From: Pyrenopolyporus hunteri
Taxonomy: Eukaryota; Ascomycota; Sordariomycetes; Xylariales; Hypoxylaceae
Reading direction: 5' to 3'
Assembly (NCBI GenBank): GCA_902806595.1
Contig: CADCXC010000004.1
Span: 3,038,001 to 3,102,000, forward strand
Length of the DNA stretch: 64,000 bases
Program-made: the position numbers and the translations under genes
Shown: positions 23,643 through 35,758 of the stretch, piece by piece
Numbering within the stretch: the first letter of the stretch is position 1
Layout: each line of letters starts with the position of its first letter
The notes under the pieces: generated by a model
The model's input: the letters and a program-made list of their open reading frames with translations, nothing else
Databases searched by the model: none
What the model was told of the DNA's origin: nothing

Positions 23643-24524
23643 CGTGTCGATAGAGCTGAGAAGAAACGGTTGGTAGATGCAGAAGGACGTTATCTTCAGG
23701 TGAGGAGCTGGTTGCAGGCCAGCATCCTCCGAGTTGTCACTTGTTGCAGTCGAAGGATGGCAGCCGTAATATTATCGCTTAAGGAATCGATCGAGGCGGA
23801 AGATGAGTCGATAATTGGGTATTGGTTATGGAATGGGTTGAAGTGTGTACTATATTAAAAGCACGGTCGATGTTTAAGGTTGTTTGGTGTCGTCAAGAAT
23901 GGAGCTACCAAAGCTTCTCGCACTAAGAAAGAATCTTAACGCGACTCAGGTCCTATGATAGCGTGTCAGCCTCGGCGGCAGCTGCCAGCCAGAGGAGTGA
24001 TTACATAATAGGTGCGTGCCCTGCTGGGTTGGCGGGTCAGCAAGATGCTGGTCCACAAATTCAACCAATGATAGTACCTCACTAGCCTCATTCACTCTAG
24101 CCGTACCTGTGGCTGCAGTGGGGAGTACAAAGGTGAGAATTTCTCTGTCCGAATTTTTATTTTCTCTTTTTTCTCTTCATCAATGTCATCGGCATTCATA
24201 TTAGAGTCTCGGGATAAGCCAACTATTTTCTTCCATGCTTGTCCAGGTCCCATGGGGACCTCTCGCGCGCTCAATGATCGCCTAGAACGATTTCAACTCT
24301 CCGTAAATGTCGCCTGAATTCCTTTGTTCGGGTTGACGCACACATGGAGATGTAGAACATACTTTTGCAACATATTTCGCATGTCCCCCTGTGCTGGAAT
24401 GCCGTGCCTGTAGGTATGGTTCCCGCGAGGATAGACACGAAGCGATAGGTACTACGTAGAAATGTATTGTTAAGTCGCCGGATCGGCTATCGCGGTATTC
24501 GCGCGTGCTAGTAAATCATAAATC
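23643..24524. other. Intergenic: NUP84 promoter, CMC4 3' region
   Basis: Nothing gene-like is seen. The part nearest 23643 is the likely NUP84 promoter; the part nearest 24524 is 3' of CMC4. A T-rich tract lies near 24150-24180. Confidence 0.5.
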
Positions 24525-24966
24525 TCATTTATTTCGCTCGTCCTGCCGCTGCTTCATCTTCAACCGTAGAAGACTGGCCTTTGGACAGCTCGCGCTAGTT
24601 GCGTTATCGCCATATTTTCGGTAGAAGGCATCGCAGCATTCGTATAAAGCATCGATAAATTGGGAACATTTCGCCTCGTTATACCCATTCCTTCCAAGAC
24701 AGTCTACCCGTATTCACGTTAGGACTGAGCAGTAGTAAGTAGCACAAGTATCTAATTTGCATACCTTGGATCGCACACTTCAAAGGTACAAGTTAGCTCT
24801 GCCCATCCTAGAAACCCTCTCCGACTTAGGATTAGATGTTATAAAGATATATCTGGAACTTACCGCGCGAGGATGGCACGGAGGTTTTGCCTCAAGATCT
24901 TCTTTTAAACCCTAAGCCGGATTAGCTGAGGGGATTATTCTCATGGTTTTCATATTGGCATACCAT
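24525..24966 (-). CDS. CMC4: Twin CX9C mitochondrial protein Cmc4
   Basis: Cryptic four-exon gene, complement(join(24525..24703,24765..24777,24864..24911,24964..24966)), 80 residues. The first coding exon is only the ATG, directly followed by GTATGC; the third is 13 nt. Introns are 52, 86 and 61 nt with TAG/AAG acceptors, and all phases agree. The product begins MGLKEDLEAKPPCHPRACAI. It has cysteine pairs C13-x9-C23 and C34-x9-C44 with extra Cys at 18, 45 and 61, and ends SLLRLKMKQRQDERNK. Such proteins fold by Mia40-driven disulphide formation in the mitochondrial intermembrane space; Cmc4's precise job is unclear even in yeast. Family call rests on the cysteine spacing and the flanking PPCHPRAC and LLRLKMKQR motifs. 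Confidence 0.92.
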
Positions 24967-26886
24967 GTTCTGCCCTATAACCTACGAAATCGCCTTTTCG
25001 AGTTAAAGGGGGAGTTAAGGAATACGGGGTAACACTAGGATGGGAATAGCAGGTCTCTCTCAACGCAATTTTGATCGAGGGGTCCTATCGTTTAGTTATG
25101 GTAGTCAGTAGCAGCCTTTTTAAACCTGGTCTTGATCCTATTTGATGCCACTGTTCAGTTGAATATGACGTCGACAAACTGTCAGAGCTAACCCCATCGG
25201 GTTTGTTCTATCAACTTTCAACGAGGTTTCATAAGTCGCCTACTAAAACAATAGGTAGATAAGTCGAACATAAAGCAATCTTTCAGGCCAATGTATCGAC
25301 TTTTATAATACATTATACTTGGACCGAATAACAACCAACCTAGGCATGTAAGTTTTAAAACGAGATCTTATATCTAGAATTTTGCCTGAGATCTTAGTTT
25401 AAGTTCACCACCTTAATCTACAATAAGGGTACTTTTTAGAAGGATTGTAGGGTTTGCTATTGCCTCTTTTTGGTCCCTAGGATATGGATATCAAACTTTA
25501 CCATAGTCGCCGGACGTCCTTCAGCTGGAGGAGATCGCTACCAGCTGCAAACTACTGTGTAACCCAACTACCGTACATAGTACCTACGTACATGTATATC
25601 TATGCGCCAGACGGTGTAGGCTAAAGCCCCAGATACTGGTCTATCAAACCCAAGTACTTCGTAGGGCAGACGAAATACAACCGTGATAATGCAAAGATAA
25701 GAGTTACCTACATGCATTAGGTAGTATTCCTGGTAAAAACCTTATAATGAGCCGGTAGTGTTTGGTTTCTCCTCTATCTACCCGAGATGAATTCACTTAA
25801 TGGCCTACACCTACTTGATATTTCATATAAGCGATTTGGGTGATAGTAGTACACGTACCTATGGTCCTAAGACACTTGGAGAGGTAGGCAGGTAGGTAGG
25901 TATATATACATCGCATGGGTATCAGAGAAAGTTTCGGCTGATGTAATATCCTGAGTCTCATGGAGGAATGGCAGCAAGAATACGAGTGGTGCGAGAGGCA
26001 CTGTGCGGGGTATTTTGAATCTGGGACCTTAATAGAACTTCAGAGCTAAGACCGCCTCACAGAGATACCTATGCAAGTGCTTCGGTAAGACTAGCCTGAA
26101 AACGAAGGGCTTGTAGGGTACCACCTATGTATAGAAGGCTATAGCTTAGAGTAAAGTATACCTAGGTAAGCATGTACATAGGTAGATGAGGGAAGTGTGA
26201 CCCGCCAGAGGTACTCCTTGTTAATGTACTGTACCTAGGTAGATACCTTAATTGCGTCCCTAACCTATAGACGTTTTAAACAGGCTGCCCCGCATCTAGC
26301 GTGGTTACTCACTGTCCTTGTTTCCCGCACCCTGGAGGCGCCTCACGTAGGTATTATACAATACATGTCTGTTATATTGTACCTATAATCGTATGTATGT
26401 ATGTACCTAAGCCCGTTGCCCTTCGCGTTGATTCTAAACTTCACCACCGCCGCAATCGCATCGCACTTCACACTTTACTTCTTATTTATTATTTTACCTT
26501 TTCCCTTTTTCCCTTTCTTCCCGTTCTCTTCCCTCTGCCACAACTAAACTCCTAACATTGATCGCGTCGAGCGCAGCCACTTTCTGTTCTCAAATCCCAT
26601 CTCCCTTGGATCGTATTTCCTTAAACGATAAATACTCTCCCGTCTATCGCGATATGTGAGTCTTGCCGCCTCGCCATCTTTCCCCCCTTTCCGTGATGCA
26701 ATGCGTGCAGGTTATAGCACTCCAATTTCCATCTCTACAAATACGTCTCGCTAACTTGGACGCCCTTCGGCGACTACGATGAATAGTTAGCGAGCCCGAC
26801 GTCTCCCAGCAAGACGAAAATCCATCACCCACAACGGTCGAAGTGACAATCTATTCACACGCACATCCACTCGAAAATACTCCAAC
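24967..26886. other. Divergent intergenic region between CMC4 and SUMO
   Basis: About 1.9 kb, AT-richer than the genes, with a GGTAGGCAGGTA cluster at 25881-25904 and ACCTAGGT pieces near 26160 and 26230. The last 400 bases are CT-rich and probably form the SUMO promoter and leader; a possible leader intron (GTGAGT to TGCAG) spans 26656-26710. A 29-codon open frame near 25960 is too short to judge. No gene is called. Confidence 0.5.
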
Positions 26887-27356
26887 ATGTCTGGCGAAAA
26901 CGACAGCGGAAGCCCTGCTACGGAGCGACAGGAGCCGCCCGCAGGCGGTAGCGAACACCTGAACATCAAGGTGACAGACAACAACAACGAAGTTTTCTTC
27001 AAGATCAAGCGCTCGACCAAGCTCGAGAAGTTGATGACAGCCTTCTGCGAGCGCCAGGGCAAGAACGTGGATTCCGTGCGTTTCCTGTTCGAGGGCCAGC
27101 GGGTCCAGAAGAGCGATACGCCTGACTCGGTGAGTTGCCTTGCCTGCCATATCCCGATAGTCCCTCTCCATTTTGGACGGTTATTTCCTTCTCGCGAACC
27201 CATTTCCGCACCTTCGTCCCACGCTATCCGTCCTCCATAAATCCACCAGGCTTCACACTAGCTAACCAAAGCATTTCCGTCCTATAGCTGGAGATGGCGG
27301 ACGGCGACACACTGGAAGTCCACCAAGAGCAGGTCGGTGGCTCGTGCAGCCGCTGA
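26887..27356 (+). CDS. SMT3: SUMO (ubiquitin-like modifier) precursor
   Basis: Two exons, join(26887..27129,27288..27356), 103 residues; the 158-nt intron has GTGAGT, a GCTAAC branch and a CTATAG acceptor. A flexible N-tail (MSGENDSGSPATERQ) precedes the beta-grasp fold: EHLNIKVTDNNNEVFFKIK, then TKLEKLMTAFCERQGK, SVRFLFEGQRVQ and MADGDTLEVHQEQVGG. Gly98-Gly99 is the conjugation terminus; the extra SCSR must be removed by a Ulp-type protease before E1 activation. SUMO modifies nuclear proteins including septins and chromatin factors. The gene is normally single-copy in ascomycetes. Symbol SMT3 is the yeast name; filamentous fungi often use sumO or pmt3. Confidence 0.96.
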
Positions 27357-28235
27357 GACTCCGCTGCAGCCTAGCCTAGCCTAGCCTACTAGCACGAGTT
27401 GACACGGATGAATCGCGAGCTTCGGAAAGGGCTTTCAAAGGTTGGGGGGGCTGGAGTTCGTGGTGTCCCTGATACTTAATCATCAGACGACAGTGGAAAG
27501 CAGCAAGGACGACTATGGATGGAATCTCGCGCCAACCGAAGACCCCAGAATATGTCCCCGACACCCTCTCCTCTCCTCCTTCTTCAAACATGGGTTGGAG
27601 AGCACCTGTCACGTAGATTCTTGCTTTTACGAGTCGTTCAAGAGGTACTTTGTTCTAGCAATTGAGAAGGCGGCTGGTCTCTCTGATAAGAGCTGCTTGT
27701 CATTACCGCATTCGATTCTTTTCGTCTACATGCTGTTCACAACTGCCTAACGCCAATTATTCGCCATCGCCTCCTCTCTCCATGTCCGTATGATTTTGGC
27801 CATTTTCCTGGGAAATAGCAACCCGCTTAAATCCGAGATCATGTTAGATTTGTACAACGTAACGGAGGCTCTTATCCCAGAAATTTAGTCCTCCCCTAAA
27901 AAAACCCCTCAGGTCTGACAAGACCACCAGAGTTGAGGAATACCCATCATCCCCTTCTCTAAAGGCCGATCAAAAATCGTGAGGAAGTATACTACGTAGA
28001 CCAAAGCTATAGTGACGGGCTATGACGGGAACTATCGCATAGCGCGCTCTAGCCCTACACCACGAGGAACGAAAAGGTTACAAAGTGAAACTCGCATGTT
28101 AAAAAACCAAACCAAGTCAGACTTTGTATTTCCGAATTGCTTACATGCTGGCACTGCTAACTCCGAACTAAACACCGCCCGATTATACCGCCAGCAAAGC
28201 AATCCCTAGATTAAATCAACTCAACGCAAATTAAA

Positions 28236-28264
28236 CCGAACCGAACCGAACCGAACCGAACCGA
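28236..28264. repeat. (CCGAA)n pentamer repeat
   Basis: Five perfect CCGAA units followed by CCGAG, in the convergent 3' region. No function is inferred. Confidence 0.85.
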
Positions 28265-28502
28265 GTCGAAATCAAGACCAAATCGCACGCGCACGCCCTG
28301 GAGCATTACTTTAAGGTAGAGCTACCTAGGTGAGTTGTAGGTAGTGTACCTCGGGTAGGAGAAAGGAAGGATAGAAAGACAAGTTCGCCGCGAGAAAACG
28401 AAAAGCCGCAAAACCAGGCCCGGGAAAACAGTAGACAGGTAACACCGCCCGCCCGCGCCGTCCAACCTCACACACAGTCTATTCTTTAAAACTCCCTAAA
28501 AT

Positions 28503-28525
28503 CAGACAGTCAGTCAGTCAGTCAG
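28503..28525. repeat. (CAGT)n microsatellite
   Basis: Tandem CAGT/TCAG tetranucleotide run, 3' of the LIM gene. Confidence 0.85.
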
Positions 28526-28767
28526 CCTTCATTCTCTCCTATGGCCTCTCCTTTCCCCCCTCTTCTCCTGCTTATCCTCTCCGAGGACGCAGCGGGAATA
28601 AAAACACACACAAAAGGCAATCTCCCCTGCCCTGCTCTGCTCCGTCGCCGGGAAAAAATCAAATTCACGTAGGGTCGTTCATCGTAAAAGTCGTTTGCGC
28701 GTATCACACGTCATTAGATATAGGTTAGGTCAGGTTAGGTCAGGTAGGTTAGCTAGGTAGGTAGGTA

Positions 28768-31329
28768 TTACATCTTGAGCTCGGCGGCGCGGCAGGGGGT
28801 ACACAGGACGACGCCCTCGCCGCGCTCGGGCATGGGGAAGACCTGGCCGTCGTCGAAGCCGCCCCCGCACTTGGCGCAGCGGAAGCACTCGTCGTGCCAC
28901 TCGGCGCCGAGCGCGCGCACGTACGTGCCGATGACGGGGCCGCGGCAGCCGCGGCACTTGGGCGCCCGGCGCTCGGTGCGCTTCGTCTGGCACCCCACGC
29001 ACCAGGCGTACCCGTCCTTCTCGATGTGCGTCGCGCCCTGCTCGAACGGGTCGCCGCACTCGGCGCAGAAGAAGTGCCCGTAGTGCCAGTGCGCCCCCAG
29101 CGCTACCACGTGCTCCCCTAGGATCGGCGTCCGGCAGTGCTTGCACCGCGGCGCGAACAACTCGTGCCAGTCCAGGTGGCAGTAGAACCGCAGCCGCTCG
29201 TCGCCGTCCTCCGCCATCGTCTTCCCCGGCTCTTCGTCCAGAATCTCGCCCGCCGCTCGTCGTCGGATCCGGTCGAGTCGTTCGCTTCGAAAGTTGTCGG
29301 GTTCCGGGCTGATCTCGAGCGCTTCGAGCGCTGTCCCGCATGCGTAGCATCGGAAACACTGCGGATGGAACCGTTCCGAGGCTCCAGCCAAGGCTACGAA
29401 GCGGCCTTCGATGGGAAATCTGCACTCGTGACAAGTGGCTGTTGCGCGGCGGCCGGTCACTCCTGGCGCCGGGGACCAATGGCTTCGAGGACGATCACGT
29501 CCGTTAAGCGCCTTGGGGTCTGGCAACGGCCTCGCGGGTAGCTTTCTACCGTTGCTATTGCTATCGGGCGTGACTATCGTCGGGATATTAGGCGTTTTAT
29601 TATTGCTGGTATTGTCGTCATCACCAGGTAGTACAATGGTTGGAACAGTCGGACCATCGTCCGAGGAGACGGAAATGGCCGGTATATTTGGACCATCATC
29701 CGCGCCGTCTATCTGGATGCTTGGGACGGCCGGCGTGGAGTTGGATGACCGCGATGCTGTTGACGACGGCCTCGAAACTTTAGTATCCGGCGTAACTGCG
29801 ATAGAAGGGACAGGCGGCAGCGGGTTTTGACCCGGACGCTCTTTACTGACGAAAGGTCCGACTCGGTTGCTGCCGGGCTTGGACTCTTCTAATTTTGAAT
29901 CAGTGGCCTCGTCCTCGGGCGGCTTCCAGTTTTTATCAAAGCTTACGATTGGACGACCGGGGCTGTCACTGACGGCCGACGGCGTGGGGAGCTTCGGGCT
30001 GCGGTCCTTAAGCCGCATGCTAGTCGCCTGCCTGATATCATCGCTGCGGATCTCTACCCCATTTTTCTTGGGAATGTCTTGAGGGGTCCGTGGTGATTCT
30101 AAGGGGGTGTTCATCGTGTAATTTGGATTGCGAGATTGTGATGGAGGATTCTTGTGGATTTCAACTCTTGATAATGGCTTGGCGGGCACCGGGGATGGAG
30201 TACTGGGAGAATCTGAAGATGACGGGGGCGCGAATTGAACTTTGTTGGGAATACCTCTCGACTTGAGCCCTAGTGGTTGCGAGGTCTCTGGCAGCTGAAC
30301 CGGCTTTGAATCCCGTTCAGGCGAGGAGCTCTCGGGTTCTTCCCATATCTGATCGCCCGAGAAAGGCTTCTCAATCTCTCCGCTGATATTTCGCTTTAGA
30401 CTGCTAAGGCGGCGACCGCCGGAGCTAGAGCGTGCTGTACCGTTGATGCTACCATACGACTTCGATTTTGTCTTGGTCGATCCTATAGAATAGGTGCGTT
30501 GCTGCTCCAAACTTGCGCGTGGACTCCCCGGTGAAGGTTCCCTCTCACTACCAGACGAACTACCAGAGAACGACCGAATCGAATCCCTCGCAAGCCCAGT
30601 AGGGCCAATCTCACTGCCATATCGTCCGGCACTAGCGGCGCGAGCATGGGCGTAGCTGTCCTTTCGTAGATGCGGTTTATATCGGTAGGGCGCACCGGGC
30701 TCCGGCGGTTTTATTCCATGTTGATGCTGCCAGACTAGCTCCGCTGCTTCGTCGAGGGCGGCGTTGTAAAGTCGAGACTCGTCATCGTCTTGCTGCTGTC
30801 CGTCGCCCTGCTTGTCCTTATCCGCCCCCTTGACATTCATGGCCTCTATCGCATCCATTGCCTCGCGAAGCGAAACAGCCTCTTCCTTTTCCATCCATCG
30901 TTGACCGCGCTCGATGTACGTGGCACTTGGGACCACTTCTCCGGGCTTCAAAGGAGGTACCGTAGGTTTCTCTGGGTAGTAATCCCTCCCGATAGTAGAC
31001 ACGGTAGAATAGCGGGAGGCCACGCTCGGGGCGAAACTGGGGCGGCTACCGCGGGGCCTGGCGGCATCGGAGTGTGGTCTTTGGTGGTTATGAGAGGCCT
31101 CGGACAGGACGGAGGCGCCTCCAAGCGACGGACGACCTGTGGTAAGTCGTTCTGTGGAATCCCGATGTAACGGCTTTGAAGACGGCGGTGGGGGCCGTGC
31201 CCCCCCTGGACGACTAACACGATTATCCCGGAGACTTGCTAAATACGCAGCTGTAGTCAACCCAACGTTAGCGCTCTGGTTATACGCATATTTATAGGAG
31301 CGTCACGAACCGAATTGCTCATTGTTCAT
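28768..31329 (-). CDS. Paxillin-like protein with three LIM domains
   Basis: Two exons, complement(join(28768..31250,31311..31329)), 833 residues. The 19-nt first coding exon reads MNNEQF and joins in frame to AAYLASLRDNR through a 60-nt intron with a GCTAAC branch; without it the frame opens only at a TTG. The first 600 residues are disordered and Ser/Pro-rich, with a short helix YLASLR near the N-terminus that resembles a paxillin LD motif. Three Cys/His LIM zinc domains follow: about 613-704 (CHEC start, with an acidic insertion), 707-765 (CKHC) and 771-830 (CRGC to CTPC). Fungal relatives such as S. pombe Pxl1 act at sites of polarised growth and cytokinesis with actin and Rho GTPases. 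That role is inferred by domain order only. Confidence 0.88.
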
Positions 31330-33597
31330 ATATGTGGGCGAAGGTGGTGTTACTTTTCTGGTCGAAGACGACCTGTCTTTCGACCTGCCTCGCAACATGC
31401 TTGCGGAGGTGCAATGTGTTGTGCTATAGTGAGGGTGCAAGGTTTGTATGGTGAATACTTGGGTCGACGATTGGTTTGTTGGTATGTAAGTGTTGATAAG
31501 TTGCGGGGTGAATCGGCGGCGGCGGCGGCGAGTCGCAGGTCAAATAGCTACCAGGTATGTAGGCCAAGTACGTGAAGTGACTAATAGCTGCTTCAATGCG
31601 GTTTATTGATAAGTTATTATTGATGAGTAATACTGTTTACTACAACAACCTTTTCTTTTCTTACCTAGGGACGAGGGTTGCTAGGGTGGGCAATGGGAGA
31701 GTATTTATTATGGACTAGGAGATCTGTTTCACAGAAAATCATAACGCATGATGATGTGTCCACCCAAGTTCCTTTATTCGGTCGGGGCCAGACAAGGAAT
31801 GGAAGGGAAAAGAGGTAGTGTAGGTGTAGCTGTCAATGCTGGTAGCTCTGTCCAATGTTTTGCTCGCATCTTCGCCCAAGCGTTGCCGGGGCAGCAGCCT
31901 AAGTGGTTACCGCCCTGGGGTTTACCGCCTAGAAGGGGGGAGGAAGGGGGGAAGGGGAAAAAGACGAGAGGGAGAGGGAGAAATAGGAAGAGAGACAGGG
32001 CAGCTGCAGGTATGCCACCTTAAGGCAATTGGGGCAAGGTTGGACAACTGGCAGTTGGGGTTCGTTGCAGCGTTGTTCCCCAAACTTGCTGAAATGCCCC
32101 ACTTTCGACAGTTGGCGAGCTGACGCTGCCCAAAGACCGGAAGTTGCCTAGGCTCCAAAGCCGAAGGTAGAAGGGTCAATTCAGCCAGACTGCTGGTACT
32201 GTACCTGGGAGTTTCGATTACGTAGGCCCACTATAAATTCACCATAGGTTAGGTAACTTTAACTCCTGTTCTCAGGGCTGCCGGGGCCTTGCAGTAGCCG
32301 ACGATACGATTCTCCACCTTAAAACATGTACCGTATTCATCTCAGGCGGGCAAGACGAGCCACAGCCAATCCAATTCCATTATAAATCAATTATCCATCC
32401 AATACTCCATCTAATACCATCTGGCCCCGAGTAGTCTATCTTCTGGCTCATTTCATACATTACACACATTACATACCCTACCTACATAACCCTACCTAGC
32501 GTAGGTATATACCCTAGCTACCACCTATACTTACCGTGCCTCCATCGACAGTGCAACCTGGTATATCGTGAATTCTGCCCGACGGATGTAACGCGGTGTT
32601 CGAAATGGGCACCGTTGCTACTATGTAGTTAAGAGCTGCTGCATGCAGATGACACCCACCACGTGCTCGTGAGCCTCTCTCCTAATCTAGCGTCGATCTT
32701 CGGAAATAGATATCATACCAGAACCTCATTTTATATCCGCTCCATCGACTCCGGTCACCAGACGTAAAGGGACGAAAGTTGACCCTTTAACCACTGCTAT
32801 CGTCTTATCTTGTACGCCATTCAAGATGGTGGAGGGATATCAAGCATCTTCGGTTGAGTTTGACACCTCCGTTTCTCCTCCGATGTTGCTCACATCGGGC
32901 CTGAGTCGCACGGCAAATATCTCCCGACTCGCCCACTTATGGACGAGCGCGCACGTATTAACCCAGTTTCTCCGTCGATCAGCTACCTATACGGTGCAGA
33001 GAGAAGAGCGATGTGTATCCGAATAATCACACCGGCTGCCGTCGTCGCTTACTTATGTCTGAGGTTTCCATTGTCTTCTGTCTCTTATACCGTCGTCCGA
33101 GAACTCTATAGGCCGAAAACCCGCTTCCGACACGGAAATACCAGCCACACGCGCTAAGGATGGGGCCCCTTAACAGTCATACAGGGTAGGTAGGTAGGTA
33201 GTCAGCTAAGACCGAACCGCAATTCCATGGGTCTGGAGTCGGGGTCGGGAAAGGAATCGGTTTAGGTATTAGTTAGGTTAGGTACGGCTAGGTTAAAAAT
33301 GACTAACTTATTAGATCCTTACTTTATGGATGGCAATTCTGCTAATACCACTATTGCCGCCTCGAATTTTTCGTTATTCCCGGTCGCTTTGCACATAATG
33401 AAGGCATAGAAAATATGCTCTTCAGAACGCTATAATAGGCCGAGCGCGTATTCCAAATCGGATCCTTTATGCCGCTTCCTGCCCATAGGCAACAATTTAC
33501 TTTAATAATTTTAATTGGAATCAGGTTCATATAGAAAAATTTCGGTCTCTTTGTCTCTTCATTACTCTTCATAACCGTGGCATAATCCCTAGTCGCC
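31330..33597. other. Divergent promoter region, LIM and MFS genes
   Basis: About 2.3 kb between divergent genes. A G-rich stretch lies at 31930-31990, and ACCTAGGT/CTACC repeats at 32475-32520 and 33183-33203. An open frame at 32826-33026 (+, 66 codons, MVEGYQASSVEF) shows no known domain and is not called. Confidence 0.5.
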
Positions 33598-35576
33598 ATG
33601 ACCGAAACCGAGAAAAAGCCAGACAATAGCAAGGGTCGGAATGACTCAGTAGATGAGGGACAATTCAAGGAAGGCGGTTATGGCTGGTTAGTTTTCTTGG
33701 CAACATTAGACACGTCTTCAAACACGTTATGAAGATACTATCGACATTAACTATTTTCTCTTATATAGGGTCGTCATCTTCGGTGTGTTCATACTCAATG
33801 CTCATACTTGGGGTCTTAATTCTGTAAGTCGTCTCCAAACGTTTCCCTAAAGCGAAGCAAGGCAGATTGTTAACTATTCTATGTTCTTAGAGCTACGCCG
33901 TCTTCCTCGCTTACTACCTCAGATCTGGCGCCTTTGGAGCAAGCCAACTTGGATATGCTTTTGTTGGTGGATTATCGATCTCGATTGGTTTGTGTCCCTT
34001 ATTTATGACGGCTATTCGAAGGGTCCAATAGTTATGCCTCAAAGACACTCAATGACTAACGAGACTATAGCTCTTCTAGCTTCCCCGTTAGCAACAACGC
34101 TCGTCGGATGGAAACGCTGCGGCACACGGCTAACCATATTCCTCGGAACAATATTTGAGACGTAAGTGACCAGAGAAATTCACAAGGCCTATCCACTCAT
34201 ATCTCGCAGAATTGCATTTATCGGTTCCTCATTCGCCTCGCAATTATGGCACTTGATTCTAAGCCAAGGCATATCCTTTGGTCTGGGAATGGGTCTCTGC
34301 TTCGTCGCCTCTGCCGCCGTCCCCCCTCAATGGTTCGTAAAGCGTCGATCCTTCGCCAATGCAATTGCGGCTTCGGGGTCGGGCTTCGGCGGTCTATGCT
34401 ACTCGCTGGCTACCAACGCCATGATCGCCAATATCGGCCTTCCCTGGGCGTTCCGCATCATAGCTATTATCTGCTTCGTGGTAAATAGTATTGCCAGCTA
34501 TCTTATTAAAGACCGCAACAAAGATATCGGCTCTGTCCACATGGCCTTTAACTGGAAGCTTTTCAAGAGGCCGCCGTTCCTCCTGTTCCAAGCTTGGATG
34601 GTGCTCTCTATTATCGGATATATCATTCTGATTTACAGCATTGTCGACTATTGCCAGAGCGTTGGTTTGTCGGCCTCTCAAGCTTCCTTGGTCGGAGCGC
34701 TCTTTAGCTGTGAGACCCCTATTCTTCGAACCACAGACCAAAGCCAGAGCTAATCCGATAGCGCAGTATCTCAAGGGCTTGGACGACCCGTAATTGGCTT
34801 ATCAAGCGACTCCGTCGGCCGCCTGAATATTGCCAACCTTTCCACCCTGTTCTGTGGCCTCCTTTGCATGTTCTTCTGGACATTCGGCACAAAGAGCCTG
34901 GCCGCTTGCATAGTGTTTGCGCTCCTTAGCGGTGGCGTTGCCGGCGTAATATGGGCCACTGTTGCCCCTATATGCGCCGAGGTCGTTGGACTAGCCCTCC
35001 TACCTTCAGGTCAGTTAAACTTAACCTTAGCATTCTCCTTCGCTGTTATGTGCCGCGATGATCCAATTCTGTAGCGCAAAATCCGACACATACTTATTCC
35101 CGGCCTCAATGTACTAACTTTCAAATAGCATTATCAATGACCTGGCTCGTGCTCGTGCTACCCGCAACGTTCGCCGAGGCTATCGGTGTAAGCCTCAGAC
35201 GGCCCGGGCCGGGGGGTTATCTCCACGTCCAACTCTTCACCGCGTTTTTATACATTGGCGCCTTCATATTCGGTAAGCCTCACCGCCAAGGCATCCACCA
35301 TCCCCTTTTTCTCAGGAGAGGACATTGGGGCTGGAAACTGGTACGCGTCCGATTGGCTGACTTTACTCGAACGATACAGGTTGGGCTCTGAGAGCTTGGA
35401 AGGTCTGGGAGCTGGAGCAAGTCCGGCTCAATAAAGAACAGCGGGAACTCGCCATCCGCGACGAGGGCGTACTGTCGGCAGCGCTGGAGGACGAGCCGCG
35501 GGACAGTTCCCCGAGGGCTTCCCGACAAAGTCGACTAGCGATGTTGAGGGGATTATGGGCTATAGAAAGGGTGTAA
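33598..35576 (+). CDS. MFS transporter, monocarboxylate-transporter family
   Basis: Eight exons, join(33598..33686,33769..33823,33891..33987,34071..34161,34210..34709,34767..35009,35129..35272,35380..35576), 471 residues; introns are 48-119 nt, all GT-AG and phase-consistent. After a 27-residue polar tail the family signature GGYGWVVIFGVFILNAHTWG opens transmembrane helix 1. Helix 2 and 3 regions read SQLGYAFVGGLSISIA and TIFLGTIFE, later LPWAFRIIAIICFV and GLGRPVIGLSSDSVGRLNIA. The layout fits 12 helices of the MCT/SLC16-type major facilitator group, at the plasma membrane or an organelle. These carry monocarboxylates, riboflavin or related small acids; the substrate cannot be read from sequence. 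It converges on the ligase-like gene, with 182 bases between stop codons. Confidence 0.88.
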
Positions 35577-35758
35577 CGAGGCGGTCAGGGCTTACGATCG
35601 TAATGTAATGTGCGTCAATTGCGTACGCTATCCCAGAACATAGACGAGACTTACTAGAGTTCACATGCCAGCATTAGAATTCCATATACGAATAAAATGA
35701 ATATGTTAGTCTGCAACAATGCGGATGGTCCGGGCCATACGCTAGCATATACCCACGG

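Larger units (their letters stand above)
27357..28767. other. Convergent 3' region of SUMO and LIM genes
   Basis: No gene is seen. The region carries a CCGAA pentamer array (28236-28264), a CAGT/TCAG run (28503-28525) and a GGTTAGGTCA repeat that abuts the LIM stop codon (28721-28767). A plus-strand open frame at 27442-27750 has no domain and probably lies in the SUMO 3' UTR. Confidence 0.55.

Noticed and set aside
32826..33026. 66-codon open frame MVEGYQASSVEF
   Set aside because: Starts at a reasonable ATG, but is short, has no known motif and lies in a promoter region; kept only as a note.
33880..34165. Apparent stop codons and frameshift in the MFS gene
   Set aside because: First taken as a pseudogene signature, but two introns (33988-34070 and 34162-34209) restore an intact transporter frame.
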